NCBI GenBank assembly: GCA_937885175.1
Contig: CAKZZO010000021.1
Span: forward strand, 1 to 23,681
Source: an uncultured Treponema sp.
Lineage (GTDB): Bacteria > Spirochaetota > Spirochaetia > Treponematales > Treponemataceae
DNA length: 23,681 nucleotides
Direction: 5' to 3'
The notes beneath the pieces are model-generated. The model searched no databases. It was not told the DNA's origin and saw only the letters and a program-made list of their open reading frames with translations. The translations under genes were made by a program, and so were the position numbers. Below, piece after piece: positions 7,273 through 15,245 of the stretch (the first letter of the stretch is position 1; the number at the start of each line of letters is the position of its first letter).

Positions 7273-7284
7273 GGACTCAGTATA
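7270..7284 (-). promoter_or_regulatory. -10-like TATACT at leaderless spacing before the HAD gene
   Basis: On the minus strand TATACT is followed by GAGTCC and then the ATG at 7272, the same spacing as at 5470-5484. The same G-rich palindrome lies just upstream (7295-7312). No separate -35 box is recognisable. Confidence 0.5.
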
Positions 7285-7292
7285 ACGCATTT

Positions 7293-7367
7293 GCGGGGGA
7301 AGGTCTTCCCCCTGGGTTCAGCCGTTCCGTCTTCACCACACCCCCTTCGCCTAGGGCTGCCGCCCTA
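7293..7367 (+). repeat. Modular palindromic repeat, copy B
   Basis: Module 3 is GGGGGAAG-GT-CTTCCCCC (7295-7312). A 39-base linker with GGTTCA and a TTCGCC sequence follows, then a second hairpin TAGGGC-TGCC-GCCCTA (7352-7367). The first hairpin and linker align with the reverse complement of 16767-16844, and the TTCGCCTAGGG end aligns with 22083-22093. Confidence 0.7.
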
Positions 7368-7456
7368 AAACCTGCTGATGGAATTACTGCCACTGCAACA
7401 AGGATTGAGTTACATCCAGTTTGATTAAAAGGTTCAATTTCAAGTTTTGGCAAAAA

Positions 7457-7543
7457 GTCATTCTGAGGAATGAAGTTCCCAAGAATCCCGCCATTTTAGG
7501 GTATGCAAGATGGATTCTTCACGCTTACAGCGTTCAGAATGAC
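7457..7543. repeat. 87-base inverted-repeat element (MITE-like)
   Basis: The perfect 10-base ends GTCATTCTGA and TCAGAATGAC enclose a second pair AAGAATCC (7481-7488) and GGATTCTT (7512-7519). No coding capacity. The ends resemble a GTCATTCTGA-type intergenic palindrome seen in many bacterial genomes, recalled rather than searched. It abuts the 67-base direct repeat after three bases. Confidence 0.65.
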
Positions 7544-7546
7544 CTT

Positions 7547-7698
7547 GCCGCTCGGAGATTCGCTAAAAACAGTCCACCGGACTGTTTTTGCCCTGCTGCG
7601 CAGTGCCGCTCACACACGCCTTCGCGGCACAGCCGCTCGGAGATTCGCTAAAAACAGTCCACCGGACTGTTTTTGCCCTGCTGCGCAGTGCCGCTCAC
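7547..7698. repeat. Perfect 67-base direct repeat with internal hairpin, two copies
   Basis: Copies at 7547-7613 and 7632-7698 are identical over 67 bases and are separated by 18 bases (period 85). Each contains AAAAACAGTCC-ACC-GGACTGTTTTT (7565-7589 and 7650-7674), a hairpin flanked by A5 and T5 that could terminate on either strand. Each also holds the self-complementary CTGCGCAG. GCCGCTC occurs at both ends of each copy. The block ends about 60 bases before leuS. Confidence 0.9.
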
Positions 7699-7760
7699 TA
7701 CTTCCTATAATCTCAAAAAAATGATATAGTGGGAGGGAGATACTATAAAGAGGCTTTTAG

Positions 7761-10307
7761 ATGGCATATCCTTTTCAAAACATTGAACCAAAATGGCAAA
7801 AATACTGGGATGAAAACAAGACATTCCGTGTAACGGAAGACAAGAATTTTCCAAAAGATAAACGCGCATATGTACTGGACATGTTCCCCTACCCCAGCGG
7901 AGCAGGACTGCATGTCGGTCATCCAGAAGGCTACACGGCAACGGACATCTATTGCCGCTACCTGCGCATGAACGGCTACAACGTCCTGCACCCCATGGGA
8001 TACGACGCATTCGGACTTCCTGCGGAAAACTACGCAATCAAAACGGGAACCCACCCTGCCGAAACCACCTTTAAGAACATTGAGCATTTTACCCAGCAGA
8101 TTAAGGCACTGGGTTTTTCCTACGACTGGGACAGAGAAGTGCGCACCTGTACGCCTGACTATTACAAGTGGACTCAGTGGATTTTCCTGCAGTTGTACAA
8201 AAAAGGTTTGGCTTACGAGGCGGAAACGCCCATTAACTGGTGTCCTTCATGTCTCACAGGTCTTGCAAACGAGGAAGTAAAGGAAGGTCACTGTGACCGC
8301 TGCGGTGCGGAAGTTACCCACAAGGTCATCCGCCAGTGGATTTTAAGGATTACCGCCTACGCAGACAAACTGCTAGAAGACCTTGACAGCCTTGACTGGC
8401 CGGAAAGCGTTAAGTTGATGCAGAAAAACTGGATTGGACGCTCAGAGGGCGCGGAAGTTGACTTTTACGTGGCAGACAAGGATGAAAAGGCTACCGACCA
8501 GAAACTGACCGTCTACACGACGCGATGCGACACGCTTTTTGGTGCAACCTACATGGTCATCTCTCCAGAACACAAATTGGTCAGCACCCTCACCACGGCA
8601 GAGCAAAAAGATGCCGTGCAGAAATACGTTGAGGAAGCCGCAAAAAAATCCGATCTTGAGCGCACTGACCTGGCAAAGGACAAGACGGGTGTGTTCAGCG
8701 GCAGTTACGCCATCAACCCGGTAAACGGAAAACTCATTCCCATTTGGATTGCAGACTACGTTCTGATTTCCTACGGCACAGGCGCAATCATGGCTGTTCC
8801 TGCCCACGACACCCGTGACTGGGATTTTGCAAAGAAATTCAACCTGCCCATCATCGAAGTATTGCAGAGCAAAGTTGACGTGCAAAAGCAGGCATGGACA
8901 GAAGACGGCATCCACGTAAACTCAGAATTCTTGGACGGACTGAACAAAAAGGATGCCATTGCAAAAATGCTGGCATTTCTGACAGAAAAAGGCATCGGAA
9001 AGAAGGCCGTAAACTATAAGCTGCGTGACTGGGTTTTCAGCCGCCAGCGTTATTGGGGTGAGCCCATTCCTCTCGTGCACTGCCCCACCTGCGGCATCGT
9101 TCCTGTTCCCGAAGACCAGTTGCCGCTGGAACTTCCCAATGTAAAGACCTACCAGCCCACGGGCACGGGCGAAAGCCCCCTTGCAGGCATCGACTCATGG
9201 GTAAACTGCAGCTGTCCAAAATGTGGCGGAAAAGCAAAGCGAGAGACAAACACCATGCCTCAGTGGGCAGGAAGTTGCTGGTATTACCTGCGTTACCTTG
9301 ACCCAAAAAATGACAAGGCCTTTGTAGACCCTGAAATTGAAAAATACTGGATGCCGGTAAATCTCTATGTAGGAGGTGCAGAACACGCAGTCCTCCACCT
9401 GCTCTACTCACGTTTCTGGCACAAGGTTCTCTATGATATCGGTGCCGTAAGCACAAAAGAACCCTTCCAGCGTCTGATAAACCAGGGCATGATTACCTCC
9501 TTTGCCTTCCAGAACAAGGCAAAGTCTCTCATTCCGGTTGATCAGGCTGTAGAGACTGCACCCAATGTATTTGAAGACAAGGACACTCACGAACCACTGG
9601 AGCGCATCGTCGCAAAAATGTCCAAGTCTCTCAAAAACGTAGTGAATCCCGATGAAATGATTAAGCAGTACGGTGCAGATTCCGTGCGCATGTACGAGAT
9701 GTTCATGGGGCCGCTCACGGTGTCAAAACCCTGGAACACTCAGGGACTTATCGGCGTAAACCGCTTCCTCGACAAAATCTGGGCAATCAGCGAAAAGCCC
9801 ATGACCAATGACGACATCAAGGGAAAACTGGACAAAAATCTGGCAGCCCTCAGAAAAACCTACGCAAAAACCGTCAAGAAAGTAACCGAGGACACAAAAA
9901 ACCTTGACTTTAACGTAGCAATCAGCCAGATGATGATTTTCGTAAACGAAGCAAGCAAACTGCCTGCAATCCCCAAGGCAATGTGGGAAGGCTTTGTGCT
10001 GATGCTTTCTGTCTATGCACCCCACTTGGGCGAAGAACTCTGGCAGAAACTGGGGCACGACAAGACTTGCGCCTACGAAGCCTGGCCGGTTTTTGATGAA
10101 AGTTACGCTGTAGAAGACACAAAAGAATATCCGGTGATGATTAACGGCAAGGTTCGGGCTAAGTTTGAGGCAGCGGCAAATGCCGACAACACTACGCTGG
10201 AGTCCATGGCAAAGGAAACCGAAGGCTTTAAGAAGTTTACCGACGGAAAGACAATCGCAAAGATTATCGTTGTTCCCGGCAAACTGGTAAACGTGGTGGT
10301 AAAGTAA
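7761..10307 (+). CDS. leuS: Leucyl-tRNA synthetase
   Basis: It charges tRNA-Leu with leucine in the cytosol. At 848 residues it is the normal bacterial length. Class I signatures are HVGH (51-54, the HIGH site) within GLHVGHPEGYTATD and KMSKS (619-623). The CP1 editing domain is present, with TTRCDTLFGATYMVISPEH and GTGAIMAVPAHDTRDWDFA, so proofreading should be intact. Two Cys pairs (CPSC...CDRC and CPTC...CPKC) are candidate zinc sites. AGAGG lies seven bases before the ATG. The gene is single, divergent from the HAD gene and convergent with the carboxypeptidase gene. No T-box features are seen upstream; that space is filled by repeats. Confidence 0.98.
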   Translation: MAYPFQNIEPKWQKYWDENKTFRVTEDKNFPKDKRAYVLDMFPYPSGAGLHVGHPEGYTATDIYCRYLRMNGYNVLHPMGYDAFGLPAENYAIKTGTHPAETTFKNIEHFTQQIKALGFSYDWDREVRTCTPDYYKWTQWIFLQLYKKGLAYEAETPINWCPSCLTGLANEEVKEGHCDRCGAEVTHKVIRQWILRITAYADKLLEDLDSLDWPESVKLMQKNWIGRSEGAEVDFYVADKDEKATDQKLTVYTTRCDTLFGATYMVISPEHKLVSTLTTAEQKDAVQKYVEEAAKKSDLERTDLAKDKTGVFSGSYAINPVNGKLIPIWIADYVLISYGTGAIMAVPAHDTRDWDFAKKFNLPIIEVLQSKVDVQKQAWTEDGIHVNSEFLDGLNKKDAIAKMLAFLTEKGIGKKAVNYKLRDWVFSRQRYWGEPIPLVHCPTCGIVPVPEDQLPLELPNVKTYQPTGTGESPLAGIDSWVNCSCPKCGGKAKRETNTMPQWAGSCWYYLRYLDPKNDKAFVDPEIEKYWMPVNLYVGGAEHAVLHLLYSRFWHKVLYDIGAVSTKEPFQRLINQGMITSFAFQNKAKSLIPVDQAVETAPNVFEDKDTHEPLERIVAKMSKSLKNVVNPDEMIKQYGADSVRMYEMFMGPLTVSKPWNTQGLIGVNRFLDKIWAISEKPMTNDDIKGKLDKNLAALRKTYAKTVKKVTEDTKNLDFNVAISQMMIFVNEASKLPAIPKAMWEGFVLMLSVYAPHLGEELWQKLGHDKTCAYEAWPVFDESYAVEDTKEYPVMINGKVRAKFEAAANADNTTLESMAKETEGFKKFTDGKTIAKIIVVPGKLVNVVVK

Positions 10308-10323
10308 AAGTGGTGCGGGCGGC

Positions 10324-11160
10324 CTAATAAGACTCAGCCCGTTTCCAGCCGTCGATAAATTCCAGCATGAACTGCTGGATGTCGCCAAACCACTTTTTCT
10401 GAAAGGCACACATCTCTTTTCCAAGGTAGCGGAAGTGCCAGCATTCCCACATGTAGCCGGTTACGTCCTCGTAGCCCTGGGGAAAACTCAAAGACCAGCC
10501 GTAGTCGGCGGCATGCTGATAGACCCACTTGCCCATTCTTGTGTCGCCCCAGTCGTCTGTAATGGAACCAAAATCCACTGCTACTCCCAGTTGATGCTGA
10601 CTGGTTCCCGGACGGGCACTGTAGCGCTCGGCAAGTTCCAGACCGTCTTCCTTTACATAGCGGGCAAAAAGGCGGTCCTGATAGGCATAGGAACGGTAGG
10701 TTGAGCTGACCAAAAGTTTGATGCCGTCTTGCAAGGCCGCACGAGACAAGTCTTCCAGAGCATGATAGGCTTCCGGCCGCAACGACAAATCATTGCGGCT
10801 TACATTCCACAAGTCATTGCCTTTTACCGGAATCAAATCCTTGGGCACATAGTCGGAGCCGATATTGTGTTTTTTATCAATCAGATAGTAGAGGCTCACA
10901 TCGTCAGTGCGGAAAGTCTTTTCAATCTCCAGCACCTTGTGCAAGTCCGCCAGAAAATCCTGGGGATTTCCGTTGGGCATTGCCGCCTTTGCCCGCTCGC
11001 TCATGCCGCTCAACACGCGACCAAGTTTTGCCACCTCAGGAGAAATGAGAGGTTCTCGGCTCGGGGAGGCATTTTGTGCAGGAGCGGCATTTGCCTTAGT
11101 ACATGCAGAAAAAAGAATGGCAAAAACAAATGAGGATAAAAGCAATAGCATCTTTTTCAT
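10324..11160 (-). CDS. Lipoprotein D-alanyl-D-alanine carboxypeptidase (M15B / VanY family)
   Basis: A 278-residue precursor with a lipoprotein signal: a hydrophobic core then LFSAC, lipidated Cys20, so it is likely membrane-anchored on the periplasmic side. The M15B zinc peptidase core shows STYRSYAYQ, SQHQLGVAVDFG (His and Asp zinc ligands) and ECWHFRYLG (third ligand His). It should trim the terminal D-Ala from peptidoglycan stem peptides. About 100 residues between the lipobox and the core are Ala-rich then helical, with no known domain. Its ATG is one base after the STAS stop codon, and its SD (GGAAG) lies inside the STAS coding end, so the two are coupled. It ends 16 bases from the leuS stop in convergent orientation. 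Confidence 0.92.
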   Translation of the reverse strand: MKKMLLLLSSFVFAILFSACTKANAAPAQNASPSREPLISPEVAKLGRVLSGMSERAKAAMPNGNPQDFLADLHKVLEIEKTFRTDDVSLYYLIDKKHNIGSDYVPKDLIPVKGNDLWNVSRNDLSLRPEAYHALEDLSRAALQDGIKLLVSSTYRSYAYQDRLFARYVKEDGLELAERYSARPGTSQHQLGVAVDFGSITDDWGDTRMGKWVYQHAADYGWSLSFPQGYEDVTGYMWECWHFRYLGKEMCAFQKKWFGDIQQFMLEFIDGWKRAESY

Positions 11161-11161
11161 G

Positions 11162-11488
11162 TTAGTGTACTTCCGTCACAGAACGAATGATATGAAAGGT
11201 ATCGGCAAAGCCCGTGTCGTCAACAGCCTCACGCACTGCGTTTGACATGTTCATCAAATAGAGTTTGTGCCCAGTGTCCTCGCCGTCATTATGACCCGCC
11301 ATGATAATTCCCATGCCCGTAGAGTCTATGCCTGACACATTTTCAAGATCAAGCACAAGATTGGTTGTCTTGATGTAGTCGTACACCTTGCTCTGAAATT
11401 CCGTTGCCGTGTATGAGTCAATTACGCCAGTCAGTTCCAGCAACACATAGTTGGCACCGTTTTTTTCCCAAATTGTCAGCTGTTCCAT
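11162..11488 (-). CDS. STAS-domain anti-sigma-factor antagonist
   Basis: A 108-residue single STAS domain of the SpoIIAA/RsbV type. The phospho-acceptor motif is SGIDSTGMGII with Ser56, the site that an anti-sigma serine kinase phosphorylates and a PP2C phosphatase reactivates. Length and the LTGVIDSYTATEF start of the fold are typical. The ATG at 11488 has AGAGG six bases upstream. It lies about 100 bases below two SpoIIE-type phosphatase genes on the same strand, its likely dephosphorylating partners. No SpoIIAB/RsbW kinase or sigma factor is encoded in the window. Confidence 0.93.
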   Translation of the reverse strand: MEQLTIWEKNGANYVLLELTGVIDSYTATEFQSKVYDYIKTTNLVLDLENVSGIDSTGMGIIMAGHNDGEDTGHKLYLMNMSNAVREAVDDTGFADTFHIIRSVTEVH

Positions 11489-11589
11489 GATATACCTCTG
11501 TTAAAACACTCCATTAGAACGTCCCGGCCTTAGTCGGAAGAAATGACAGCAAAAAAAGCGTCACATACCAGCAACCGCTCCAGCCGCTC

Positions 11590-13749
11590 TTATTTTGACA
11601 GACACTTCAAAACCAAAATGCTAACGTCATCGTCCAGCCCTTTTGAAATGAAGTTGGTCAATGATTCAAAGATAAACTGCGACATCTTAAAGGCATCATA
11701 CATGGCGTTTTCCGTAATAGCCTTTTGCACACGGTCTTTACCAAAACGCTCGCCACGCAGAGACTGACAGTCTATCAAACCGTCTGAGCAGGTCATTACA
11801 ATGTCACCGGGGTTCAGTTGCAGTTTCTTTACTTTAATCAGCGGACCAATATCCTTGACAAAGCCCAATACACGACCGTCGCCCTGTACTTCAATAACAT
11901 TGTTGAATGCGCGGGTATAGACAAACAGTGCAGGAATACCACAGTTGATGTAGTACATCATGTTGTCGTTAAAATCAATCAAACCAAAAACTCCTTCAAA
12001 GAAGGTGCCCTTTGGCAGATTAAAGCGGATAAAGCGGTTCACTTTTTCTACGAGCAGCTTAAAGTCATGGGTTTCCGCAAGAAAGGTACGGATAATCGAC
12101 TTAACGATAACCATACTCATACTTGCACTGATGCCCTTGCCGCTCAAATCACCCAGCACAAAGATATGGCGGCTATCAGAAAGACGTATCAGGTCAACAA
12201 ACTCACCGCCAATATTGTGGGCATGACGCATGATGTAGCCCGCATCAATTTTTGGATTCTTGATGGGATCCATGTTTTCCTGAATGGAGGTGATAATCTG
12301 CGCTGACATGCGGATTTCCCGGTTGACCGTACCAACAACGCTCTGGTTCGCAATGTTCTTCATATAGTAGCCAAAGACGAAGAAATAGGAATAGAGTTTG
12401 GTAAATACATCCTGGTCGTAATCAGAATACACGTTGCCTGCATTCTTTTTTCCAAGACTCAATGCACCCAGCAAATGGCGGCCTTCATTCAGGAGGATAA
12501 CCGCATCTCCACCAAACTGGTCAAACAAAGCCATCAATTCCGTGCGGTTCACACCGTAATTGTAGCCGCTTTCCAAAGAACTGCGGAGCAAAATCGTACG
12601 GTTCTGGTTCATCAGGGAGTCCAATACCTTGTCATTTGCCGGAATGCGATGCAACTCATCGTCCTCTTCCAGATAGACGGTCTCCAGCGTATCCACATTG
12701 TTCACGTAAATCTGAAGTTTTTCCAAGGCAATGTTGCGCTTAAAAATTTCACGCATGTCCTTTACAATCTGCTCAGGGTCGTTTGAATAGTCCAGAGTCG
12801 CCAAATCTTTCTCAAAGGAATCCGCGTACTGGGCACTACGGAAGAAAGTCAGACGGGCAAGCAGTTTGGAAATTTGATAGGAGAAGGTCAATGCCACTAT
12901 GATGACGACAATCATCAGCAGGATGAACTTAAAGGGAGAAACCGCTTCCAATGACCACATAGTGGGGAAAAGGAAGCCCACCAAGGCTGCGGGCAAAAGG
13001 AAAGCAAGTGCAAAACGCAAGAGAAGGCCGGAAAGCGAATGCCAGTCATACAAGACATTCTGCACTGCCGCATGAACTACAAGGGCATGCAGCAAAAGCA
13101 GGGAAACCGGAAAGAGCGTGGCAAACAGGGGAACGCGCCCCGCAGCCTTTTGCAAGACCAAAAACGTAAGCCAGCAGGAAACCATTGCCACCAGATTCAA
13201 GACGACTTTTTGATGCTCCAGACGGGCTTCCTTCATTTCTGAACGCAAGAGCATGATTATGACCGACATAAGCGGCAGGAAAATCAGCAGCATAAACTTA
13301 TAGAAATCAAACCAGGTATAGGGCAGGTATGGCGCAAGCGAGCCAGTAAAAAGCTGCTGGGACATGACATTGAATCCCAAAAAAGCCGTGATATCAATGG
13401 AAGAAATAAAATGGAAACAAAGTCCGACTATTCCCGCCAAAAATGCATATTTAATCACCCTTGCCGCAATCGGACGGTCATATGAAGGAAAGAAAACACA
13501 GTAGGAGCAGAATTCAAGGGAATACCAGCCTGCGACAATCAGCACGATACGTCCCAAAAATTCCGTCAGACGCTGCGGCGCATAAAAAGACGCCAGCACC
13601 GCAGAAGCCATGCCAAAACAGGTAATGGCCAGAAGCAAGTTCATGGTTACCAGGGGATTGCGTTCCTGCTCACCCGTCTTGCGGTCAATATAATAGGAGA
13701 ACCAAATAAGAAATCCACCGATAATCGCATTAAGAAAAATATAAACCAT
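11590..13749 (-). CDS. Membrane SpoIIE-type serine phosphatase with GAF-like domain
   Basis: A 719-residue protein. Roughly residues 1-300 contain eight or more hydrophobic helices. A GAF-like region follows (about 320-480, with ILLNEGRHLLGALSLGKK). The C-terminal PP2C/SpoIIE phosphatase (about 500-719) shows GGEFVDL, GDLSGKGISASM (Asp534), MTCSDGLID and DDDVSILVL. It should dephosphorylate a STAS protein, most likely the one downstream. The usual GGDxxD aspartate is Glu here, while the other metal-ligand motifs are kept. The ATG at 13749 is four bases after the upstream stop, with AGGGG as SD; the alternative at 13776 would overlap that gene by more. Confidence 0.9.
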   Translation of the reverse strand: MVYIFLNAIIGGFLIWFSYYIDRKTGEQERNPLVTMNLLLAITCFGMASAVLASFYAPQRLTEFLGRIVLIVAGWYSLEFCSYCVFFPSYDRPIAARVIKYAFLAGIVGLCFHFISSIDITAFLGFNVMSQQLFTGSLAPYLPYTWFDFYKFMLLIFLPLMSVIIMLLRSEMKEARLEHQKVVLNLVAMVSCWLTFLVLQKAAGRVPLFATLFPVSLLLLHALVVHAAVQNVLYDWHSLSGLLLRFALAFLLPAALVGFLFPTMWSLEAVSPFKFILLMIVVIIVALTFSYQISKLLARLTFFRSAQYADSFEKDLATLDYSNDPEQIVKDMREIFKRNIALEKLQIYVNNVDTLETVYLEEDDELHRIPANDKVLDSLMNQNRTILLRSSLESGYNYGVNRTELMALFDQFGGDAVILLNEGRHLLGALSLGKKNAGNVYSDYDQDVFTKLYSYFFVFGYYMKNIANQSVVGTVNREIRMSAQIITSIQENMDPIKNPKIDAGYIMRHAHNIGGEFVDLIRLSDSRHIFVLGDLSGKGISASMSMVIVKSIIRTFLAETHDFKLLVEKVNRFIRFNLPKGTFFEGVFGLIDFNDNMMYYINCGIPALFVYTRAFNNVIEVQGDGRVLGFVKDIGPLIKVKKLQLNPGDIVMTCSDGLIDCQSLRGERFGKDRVQKAITENAMYDAFKMSQFIFESLTNFISKGLDDDVSILVLKCLSK

Positions 13750-13753
13750 AGCC

Positions 13754-15160
13754 CTACCCCTGAATCTTGGCAACAAGCATCGTCACGTCGTCGCGGAGTT
13801 TTTTGTTTCCGTTGTAGTCAAAAATCAAATGTACAATATCGTCAATAAATCCCTGAGGTTCTTTTGCCGCCGCAGACTTGATGGTGTTCTCAAAGAGTTC
13901 CGTATCACCCAACTCAACGCCTTCTTCATTCATAACTTCGGACACACCGTCGGATGCCATCATAATCACATCGCCACTAAAGAGACGCTGCTCAGCTACA
14001 ACCAGTTCATCCAGCGGAAGAATGCCGATAATGGAGCAGTTTGAAGTAAGCGGCTTGATGCGGTGACCAGTGGGAGAACGGGTAATGATAATCGGGTCAG
14101 ACATGGAAGCGTTGATGTAGCGGATGTTCATTTTTTCCGTATCAATGATGCCGATAAAGACTACCGTGTACTTATCCTGCAAGTGCATACTCTTGATTGC
14201 CGCATCAACAGCGGTAAGCATGCCCGGCAAATCCTCTTTGTTTTCCTTAGTCTTTACCGTGTTCATAACCAGACCCATGACCAAAGCAGCAGCAAGACCT
14301 TTACCGGAAACGTCTCCCAGCATGATAAGGGTTTTGTGCTCGTCAATGGGAAGCACCGTATAATAGTCACCGGAAACGTTAATCAGAGGACGGAAATAGG
14401 CCGCAAAATGCACGTTCTTTACATCAGGCATGACAGGCGGCAAGAAAGACTGCTGAGCCGCGGCAAGCTGTTCCCATTCCTTGGAAAGTTCGGAAATTTC
14501 AGACAGGCTGGAAATCGTCTTGATACGAGTCTGAAAACGCTTGAATTCCTCAAACAGACGGGGATAGACCTCCGTATCAAAGAGGCGAGTATAGCGGCAG
14601 AAGACAAAAAAGTGCTGACCTTCGCTGGCAATAAAAAAACCACGGGATTTGCGATAGGTAGAAACAATACCCAGATTGTCACCCAAAAAGTAAATGCCAT
14701 CCTTCCAGTCCTCGTTAAAGTTCGTGCGCAGGGCAGTAACGGTTTCGGGAGCATTGGAAAGACGGGCAGGACTGTTATACAGAATGTAGTTTGTGGTACG
14801 GTCGATATAGAGAACGGAACAGTCACCCTCCCGCTCAAGAAAGTTGCCAATCATCGTGGTAAAATCTTCCAGAGAATAGCAGAAGCGCATCTTGGTGATA
14901 AAAGTGTCCAGCAGAGCCGTCTCCCCCGTAGACATGGATTTTTTTTCCATATATTGGCGGAGGTTAGAATAGATAGTTGAAGCCGCAAGCAAGAGAAGCG
15001 TAAAGAGCACCCCAGAAACGACAATCGGAAATACGTTGGAGTAGGTTCTAAAGTCGTTTACTTTTGTCTGGGGAACTAAGTAAACTGCAAGCAGGATAAA
15101 AGAAACGGCAAGCGTGATATAAATCGTCATCAACGCCACACGTCTTCGCATCTTGTACAT
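13754..15160 (-). CDS. Membrane-anchored SpoIIE-type serine phosphatase
   Basis: A 468-residue protein with two N-terminal transmembrane helices (about 9-30 and 44-64). A sensory middle region (about 85-230) follows, in which I recognise no named domain, and then a PP2C/SpoIIE phosphatase domain. The phosphatase motifs are NVSGDYYTVL, LGDVSGKGLAAAL (Asp283), MASDGVSEVMN and RDDVTMLVAKI. The middle includes a short linker helix (SLSEISELSKEWEQLAAAQQSFLPP) typical of RsbU-like proteins. The SD GAGGTG precedes the ATG. It is the first gene of the group phosphatase-phosphatase-STAS-carboxypeptidase, so it probably starts the operon. Confidence 0.92.
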   Translation of the reverse strand: MYKMRRRVALMTIYITLAVSFILLAVYLVPQTKVNDFRTYSNVFPIVVSGVLFTLLLLAASTIYSNLRQYMEKKSMSTGETALLDTFITKMRFCYSLEDFTTMIGNFLEREGDCSVLYIDRTTNYILYNSPARLSNAPETVTALRTNFNEDWKDGIYFLGDNLGIVSTYRKSRGFFIASEGQHFFVFCRYTRLFDTEVYPRLFEEFKRFQTRIKTISSLSEISELSKEWEQLAAAQQSFLPPVMPDVKNVHFAAYFRPLINVSGDYYTVLPIDEHKTLIMLGDVSGKGLAAALVMGLVMNTVKTKENKEDLPGMLTAVDAAIKSMHLQDKYTVVFIGIIDTEKMNIRYINASMSDPIIITRSPTGHRIKPLTSNCSIIGILPLDELVVAEQRLFSGDVIMMASDGVSEVMNEEGVELGDTELFENTIKSAAAKEPQGFIDDIVHLIFDYNGNKKLRDDVTMLVAKIQG

Positions 15161-15189
15161 GGCACCACCTCAAATTACACTTTTATAGA

Positions 15190-15195
15190 AGTATA
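15190..15195 (-). promoter_or_regulatory. Possible -10 box for the phosphatase operon
   Basis: TATACT on the minus strand lies 30 bases above the start at 15160, in an AT-rich 85-base gap. No good -35 box is found 16-18 bases upstream, so the call rests on position and the hexamer alone. Confidence 0.35.
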
Positions 15196-15245
15196 CCATA
15201 TTTTCGGCAATTTGATTAGTGTCTGACAGTGCTTTTTATGTTTTT

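Larger units (their letters stand above)
7273..7760. other. 488-base gene-free, repeat-rich region before leuS
   Basis: The divergent gap between the HAD gene and leuS holds three repeat blocks, each listed separately: the modular palindrome (7293-7367), an inverted-repeat element (7457-7543) and a 67-base direct repeat (7547-7698). The 7368-7456 spacer shows nothing recognisable. Open frames across the repeats (for example 7421-7651 and 7503-7724) encode the repeat itself and have no SD, so I do not call genes. Before leuS, TATAAT (7706-7711) and TATAGT (7725-7730) are possible -10 boxes, both without a good -35. Confidence 0.7.

Noticed and set aside
7547..7698. CRISPR array
   Set aside because: Only two units of 67 bases with one 18-base spacer, no cas genes nearby, and the spacer shares sequence with the unit edge (GCC/GGC-rich). 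This is a tandem duplication.
7421..7724. Two small plus-strand frames over the repeats
   Set aside because: They translate the repeat units, have no SD and no protein-like composition.
7699..7760. T-box leader before leuS
   Set aside because: T-boxes control leuS in some bacteria, but no T-box core sequence or specifier loop is visible, and only about 60 bases are free of repeats.
14063..14980. 305-residue plus-strand frame antisense to the SpoIIE-type phosphatase gene
   Set aside because: It lies wholly inside a gene with conserved motifs, has no SD and its composition is basic and low in structure; it is a shadow frame.
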